45,951 nucleotides of DNA. It comes from Chloroflexi bacterium 54-19 (GTDB lineage: Bacteria; Chloroflexota; Chloroflexia; Chloroheliales; Chloroheliaceae). The number at the start of each line of letters is the position of its first letter. Positions within the stretch are counted from its first letter, which is position 1. The stretch lies in assembly GCA_001898225.1 (NCBI GenBank), contig MKTJ01000001.1, forward strand, positions 1 through 45,951. Direction: 5' to 3'. The notes beneath the pieces are model-generated. The model saw only the letters and a list, made by a program, of their open reading frames with translations. It was not told where the DNA came from and searched no databases. A program made the translations under genes and the position numbers. This document shows positions 41,962 to 45,951 of the stretch, one piece after another.

Positions 41962-43323
41962 ATGGACCTCAAACAGGTAGCGGAAGACATCCCGGAATAT
42001 TCAACTTTTCTAACCATTGAAGAACTGGCCGCCTCGACCCACCAACTGAAGACGGACTTCCCCCATATGGTTTCGACAAAAGTAGTCGGGCACAGCCAGA
42101 GCGGTTTCCCGATTGAGCTAATTTCCATCGGCAGCGGGCCAAAATCGGCCCTGGTGGTAGGGACGCCCCACCCCAACGAGCCTATCGGCACCATGACCAT
42201 CGAGTTTTTAACCCGCTACCTGTGCGAAAACCCCGACTTCCTGGAAGAAACCGGCTACACCTGGCATTTTATCAAGACGATTGACCCGGACGGATTGAAA
42301 TTGAACGAAGGCTGGCTAAAAGGCCCTTTCACTTTAAATAATTACCTTACCCATTTCTTCCGCGAGGCTTTCCGCGACCAGGCCGAATACAGTTTCCCGG
42401 CGGACTACAAAATCCTAAAGTTCGACAAACCTACTCCGCAAACTCTGGCCTGGAAAACCGCCCTGGACCTAGTCAAACCTGACTTCCTATATTCGCTGCA
42501 TAACTCCGAAATGGGCGGCGTCTTTTACCTGATTACGAGTGAAGCGTCGCCTCTGAAAGAAACTTTTGCCGAGTTGCCGGAATGGGCCGGTCTGGCCCTC
42601 GACCCGGTGGGTGAACCGGGCGTCTGCGACAACTCTTTTGGCCCCTCCATATCGCCTATGATTTCGATAACAAAAATTATTGATGAGTTAGAGGTGGGTG
42701 GGGTGACCGACCCAACGCCTTTTTGGGGTGGCGGTTATTCCAGCAGTGAATATGCCCTACGCTACGGCTCCTTTTCGCTGGTGGTCGAAATGCCCTACTG
42801 GGACAACAAACAATTCCTGGACGAGAGTCCAACCGGGCAGTCCTATCACGCCCTTTTACGGGAATTCCTGGCGACCGAGGAAGAATTTATGGGGTGGCTC
42901 CAGCCAAAAATCGAGGTGGTTCGCCCTTTTATTGATGGCGAAACGAACCTCTGGTTGCACGCCATTGACGAGCAACTCGGCGGCGCTACCCGGCGAAAGG
43001 CAGGATTGGGTAAGGCCCTCGAAAAACCTGAGGATGACCGACCGGCGACACAGGCCGATGTGTTTACCTATAATGGAGTCATGCGGCTTTTCCGCCAGCG
43101 GCCCCTGACCATGTTCAAACGCATGCTGGAAATCGAGCAAGCTCACGGCAATTGCCACCCCGAATTTGGCCCCTTACACGAGGCGGCGAGCGCCCGGCTG
43201 GCGGAGGTTTGCGACGAACTGGAAAATACGCTGTCTTACCGGAATATCCCTATACGCGACCTGGTGATGGTCCAGGCCTGCGCGGGCCTGGCGACTGCTG
43301 CCTTTGTGAAGGGCCGCAACTAA
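41962..43323 (+). CDS. M14-family zinc carboxypeptidase-like protein
   Basis: 453 residues. The zinc site of the M14 fold can be read as H70-x2-E73 (TPHPNEPIG) with H180 (YSLHNSEMGG), and E276 (VVEMPYW) is at the place of the catalytic glutamate. The family contains carboxypeptidases and deacylases of amino-acid or peptidoglycan compounds; the substrate is not evident. No signal peptide, so cytosolic. The last 120 residues (about 330-453) are a helical addition with no recognised motif. The ATG is preceded by GAAAGGATAAAT. Transcribed alone. Confidence 0.82.
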   Translation: MDLKQVAEDIPEYSTFLTIEELAASTHQLKTDFPHMVSTKVVGHSQSGFPIELISIGSGPKSALVVGTPHPNEPIGTMTIEFLTRYLCENPDFLEETGYTWHFIKTIDPDGLKLNEGWLKGPFTLNNYLTHFFREAFRDQAEYSFPADYKILKFDKPTPQTLAWKTALDLVKPDFLYSLHNSEMGGVFYLITSEASPLKETFAELPEWAGLALDPVGEPGVCDNSFGPSISPMISITKIIDELEVGGVTDPTPFWGGGYSSSEYALRYGSFSLVVEMPYWDNKQFLDESPTGQSYHALLREFLATEEEFMGWLQPKIEVVRPFIDGETNLWLHAIDEQLGGATRRKAGLGKALEKPEDDRPATQADVFTYNGVMRLFRQRPLTMFKRMLEIEQAHGNCHPEFGPLHEAASARLAEVCDELENTLSYRNIPIRDLVMVQACAGLATAAFVKGRN

Positions 43324-43328
43324 AAATC

Positions 43329-43370
43329 AAAAAGCCTGCCTGACTTTCAAAATAATCAGGCAGGCTTTTT
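43329..43370. terminator. Bidirectional terminator, M14 gene and LysR gene
   Basis: A 15-bp stem, AAAAAGCCTGCCTGA with TCAGGCAGGCTTTTT, around a 12-base loop; A run on one side, T run on the other. Confidence 0.9.
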
Positions 43371-43388
43371 TGTGTCAAAAAAGACCAG

Positions 43389-44309
43389 TCAGTTCTTTAT
43401 GTCTAAAGCACCGGCCACAAAGGTATTGACCGTATCAAGGAAAGCTTTCAGGAGCGGCGAACCATTATCGGAATGCCACAGGATACAGAAATTGGTCAAC
43501 CACTGTGGTTCGCCAATTTCCAAAAATTCTACCTCACCCACCCCCATACTGATAGCGCTGCTCGGAAAAGCGCTCACCCCAAATCCCGCTGCAACCAGCC
43601 GCACCGCGAACCACTGCTGCACCACCTCCTGGGTGACCTGCGGGATAAACCCGGCCTTTTCAAAGATTTTGTAGGTGTTATCATAGAGTTGCGGCTCTAA
43701 CTGCCGGGAGAAAAAGAGCCAGGGGTCGTTCGCAAGCTGCGCCAGTTTCACGGTACCTGTCCCGGCTAACGGGTGGTCGGCTGGCACTCCGACCAGGGTC
43801 GGTTCGAGGACAATCGTCTGGGAACGGAGTTTCTGCTGGGTGTCGGCGGCCAGGATACCGGGCAGGTGGACGTAAAACCCTATATCAATCTGTGAATTTA
43901 GCATTTTCTCGATTTGCTGGCCGGTGTTCAGGTCGAGCAGCACCAGTTCGACCTGGGGATTGCGCTGGCGGAAAGACTGTAAAATCCTGGGTAAGAGGTG
44001 GCAGTAGACCAGGCTGGAATAACCCACCACCAGCCGTCCGGTCTGGCCCCGGCTGCTCCGGACTGCTTTCAAGATAGCCTGGTCGGCGGTCGCAAGGGTT
44101 TGGCGGGCTCCTTCCAGGAAGGTATACCCGGCAGGCGTCAGTTGAATCTGGCGCTTCTTCCGGCTGAACAGGGGAAAACCCAACTCCTTTTCGAGATCGT
44201 GGATTTGTTTACTCAAAGCCGGTTGCACGATATTCAACCGCCGGGCTGCCCGCACAAAATTGAGTTCTTCGGCGACCGTTATGAAGTAACGAAGATGACG
44301 CAGTTCCAT
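43389..44309 (-). CDS. LysR-family transcriptional regulator
   Basis: 306 residues with the N-terminal winged helix (MELRHLRYFITVAEELNFVR, then RRLNIVQPALSKQIHDLEKE) and a periplasmic-binding-protein-like effector domain (about 90-300, from QTGRLVVGYSSLVYCHLLPR). It is divergent from the MFS exporter gene, with 145 bases between them, so it very likely controls that gene from the shared gap, the usual LysR arrangement. The co-inducer is unknown. Confidence 0.93.
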   Translation of the reverse strand: MELRHLRYFITVAEELNFVRAARRLNIVQPALSKQIHDLEKELGFPLFSRKKRQIQLTPAGYTFLEGARQTLATADQAILKAVRSSRGQTGRLVVGYSSLVYCHLLPRILQSFRQRNPQVELVLLDLNTGQQIEKMLNSQIDIGFYVHLPGILAADTQQKLRSQTIVLEPTLVGVPADHPLAGTGTVKLAQLANDPWLFFSRQLEPQLYDNTYKIFEKAGFIPQVTQEVVQQWFAVRLVAAGFGVSAFPSSAISMGVGEVEFLEIGEPQWLTNFCILWHSDNGSPLLKAFLDTVNTFVAGALDIKN

Positions 44310-44358
44310 AAGTTAGCTAAATTCTGGTGATAGATTGGCTACTTTCTATATATTGGAC

Positions 44359-44387
44359 TTTCACTAAAACTCATCTTATCATAAAAT
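44359..44387 (+). promoter_or_regulatory. Possible promoter of the MFS exporter gene
   Basis: TTTCAC (44359-44364), 17 bases, TAAAAT (44382-44387). A 6-bp hairpin GCCTGG-AAAA-CCAGGC (44401-44416) follows in the expected leader. Confidence 0.35.
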
Positions 44388-44454
44388 TAAGCTATAGACA
44401 GCCTGGAAAACCAGGCAAGGTGCATACTTCTTAAAAGGACTTGTGGGCTAATAG

Positions 44455-45906
44455 ATGGAAACCGTACCGAACCCGAAAACCGGCAGTTTTATTGTTTTGC
44501 TCTTATTATGTTCGACCCAGTTCATAGTGGTCCTGGATACGACTGTAGTCAATATCGCCTTGCCCGCCATCCAGCAAGCCCTCGACTTTACACCCCAAAA
44601 CCTCCAATGGGTCGCCAACGCTTACCAGTTGATGTTCGCCGGATTGCTTCTACTGGGCGGGCGGATTGCCGACATCTTTGGGCGGCGCAAACTCTTTATT
44701 CTCGGCCTGATTTTATTTTCGCTGGCCTCGCTTGCCGCCGGGTTCGGCCTGTCCGAATGGGAACTAATCGCGGCCAGGGTCGTGCAGGGTATCGCGGCGG
44801 CCATAATTTCCCCCGCGGCTCTCTCTATTCTGACGGTGACTTTCCCGCAGGGCCGGGAACGCGACCGGGCGCTGGGCGTCTTTGGCGCGATGGCCGGTAT
44901 TGGGGCGGTAGCCGGGCTGTTCCTGGGCGGCATACTGACCCAGTTTTTAGGCTGGCAGTGGGTCTTTTTGATAAATTTCCCGGTCGGGGTGGTTATTGCC
45001 CTGCTCAGCCTGGTCTACCTCGAAAAACAACCCGGCCTGGGCATCGAGAAAGGTTTCGACCTGCCGGGAGCCCTGACCGTCACCACCGGGTTGGTGCTGC
45101 TGGTCTACACACTGGTCCAGACCGGGGAAAGGGGTTGGAGTTCACTCTGGACACTCGGCTCGTTTGGGGTAGCCCTGCTGCTTTTCATCCTGTTCGTGGT
45201 TATCGAGCTAAAAAGCCCCGCACCGATGGTAGATTTTGCCATCTTCCGCTACCGCCGCCTGACCGGGGCCAACCTTATCGCTATCCTGGCGGCGGGTTGT
45301 ATCGGGGGAACGCTTTTCCTTTTAACCCTCTACTTGCAGCAAGCCCTCGGCTACTCGGCCCTGGAAACCGGGCTGGCCCTGCTCCCATTTGAATTCGCCA
45401 CCGTCTTCGCGGCGACCTTTTCGGCAAGGGCTGTAACAAGGTACGGGGTCAGGGTGGTACTCCCCATCAGCCTGACCGTTTACGCTGCCGGGCTGTTCCT
45501 TTTAAGCCGGGTCGAGACCGATAGCTCTTACCTGCTCATTTTGTTACCCGGCACCCTTCTGTTTGGGCTGGGACTGACCGGGTCTGGCATCCCGCTAACC
45601 ATCGCGGCGGTGTCGGGCGTACCCCATTCCCAGGCCGGGCTGGCTTCGGGCCTGATAAGCACCACCCAACAAATCGGGATTTCTATCGGGCTGGCGGTTA
45701 TCTCAACCATCGCGGCCTCGGTGACGGCCAACTTTACCGGGATAGTCCCGGCCAAAGAAGCGGCAGTACAGGGTTACCAGGCAGGTTTCCTCACCGCCGC
45801 CGGGTTTGCGGCAGTCGGGGTTGTCCTGGCCCTGGTCCTTCTTCGCGAAAAGAAAGTTCCCACTGAGCCGGTAATAGCCGAGCAACTGGAAGAAATTTCC
45901 CGATAA
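44455..45906 (+). CDS. MFS drug exporter, DHA2 (14-helix EmrB/QacA) family
   Basis: Proton-driven inner-membrane exporter. 483 residues with about 14 hydrophobic helices. Motifs are LDTTVVNIALPAIQQAL (motif D1 of the DHA2 group) at about 28-44, GGRIADIFGRRKLFILG (motif A) at about 68-84, and GAMAGIGAVAGLFLGGILTQ with FLGWQWVFLINFPVGV (motif C region) near 145-175. Substrates cannot be read from sequence. The ATG has only a distant AAAAGGAC, about 17 bases upstream. The divergent LysR gene is its probable regulator. Confidence 0.93.
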   Translation: METVPNPKTGSFIVLLLLCSTQFIVVLDTTVVNIALPAIQQALDFTPQNLQWVANAYQLMFAGLLLLGGRIADIFGRRKLFILGLILFSLASLAAGFGLSEWELIAARVVQGIAAAIISPAALSILTVTFPQGRERDRALGVFGAMAGIGAVAGLFLGGILTQFLGWQWVFLINFPVGVVIALLSLVYLEKQPGLGIEKGFDLPGALTVTTGLVLLVYTLVQTGERGWSSLWTLGSFGVALLLFILFVVIELKSPAPMVDFAIFRYRRLTGANLIAILAAGCIGGTLFLLTLYLQQALGYSALETGLALLPFEFATVFAATFSARAVTRYGVRVVLPISLTVYAAGLFLLSRVETDSSYLLILLPGTLLFGLGLTGSGIPLTIAAVSGVPHSQAGLASGLISTTQQIGISIGLAVISTIAASVTANFTGIVPAKEAAVQGYQAGFLTAAGFAAVGVVLALVLLREKKVPTEPVIAEQLEEISR

Positions 45907-45919
45907 ATTTTAAAACAAA

Positions 45920-45951
45920 AAACATGAATCATCCCGAACTTTGAGGGAAGG
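45920..45951. repeat. Start of another dispersed-repeat copy at the window edge
   Basis: AACATGAATCATCCCGAACTTTGAGGG resembles the word at 18441-18460 (CATGAGTCATCCCGAACTTT) and the stem of the terminator at 18747-18783. Cut off by the end of the window. Confidence 0.35.

Overview
The window looks like a chromosomal segment of a free-living bacterium of moderately high GC, most plausibly a Chloroflexota-like lineage. That placement is tentative. It rests on the mixture of contents: single-gene DUF4097 proteins with an ECF sigma unit, a Uma2 nuclease, an archaeal/actinobacterial-type inositol-phosphate synthase, the contractile-injection-type leader motif at 28257-30401, and a secE-nusG-rplKAJL operon preceded by a zinc-type L33. 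No rRNA, tRNA, CRISPR array or insertion sequence was seen.

Layout. 92-5930 is a phenol-degradation operon: catechol 2,3-dioxygenase followed by a six-component phenol hydroxylase in the order L-M-N-O-P-K. It would turn phenol into catechol and open the ring by meta cleavage; the later meta-pathway genes and a regulator are not in view. 6023-10009 (minus) holds an ECF sigma factor, a probable membrane anti-sigma partner and two envelope DUF4097 proteins. 10277-16180 is mixed: an AraC regulator, a PhyH-type dioxygenase, a cysteine-poor peroxiredoxin-like protein, an SbcC/Rad50-type ATPase and a membrane protein. 16496-20619 carries dnaK, a small membrane protein and inositol-3-phosphate synthase. 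20820-22361 carries a Uma2 nuclease and a GH16-like protein. 22328-24937 (minus) is feoC-feoA-feoB for ferrous iron uptake.

25246-28089 holds gatB and glutamate dehydrogenase. 28257-30401 (minus) encodes a 714-residue protein carrying the short N-terminal motif known from effectors of extracellular contractile injection systems and a possible papain/NlpC-like Cys-His core. It is the most unusual gene here. 30712-32562 holds rpmI, rplT and a SpoU-type rRNA methyltransferase, with two leader or intercistronic RNA folds. 32566-35836 (minus) is a compact methyltransferase / SRPBCC / ketosynthase / methyltransferase operon that looks like a small polyketide or fatty-acid tailoring set. 36040-40142 (minus) is rpmG-secE-nusG-rplK-rplA-rplJ-rplL, with an L10 leader RNA. 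40569-45906 holds a frameshifted secreted beta-propeller gene, an M14 peptidase, and a divergent LysR / MFS exporter pair.

Nearly every transcription unit ends in a clear hairpin terminator. Many promoters with near-consensus -35/-10 boxes can be read by eye, and several overlap palindromes that look like operators. A family of palindromic dispersed elements (ends TCATTCCGA / TCGGAATGA) appears inside the phenol operon, after dnaK and, as a partial related motif, at the right edge. TTG and GTG starts backed by good Shine-Dalgarno sequences are common.
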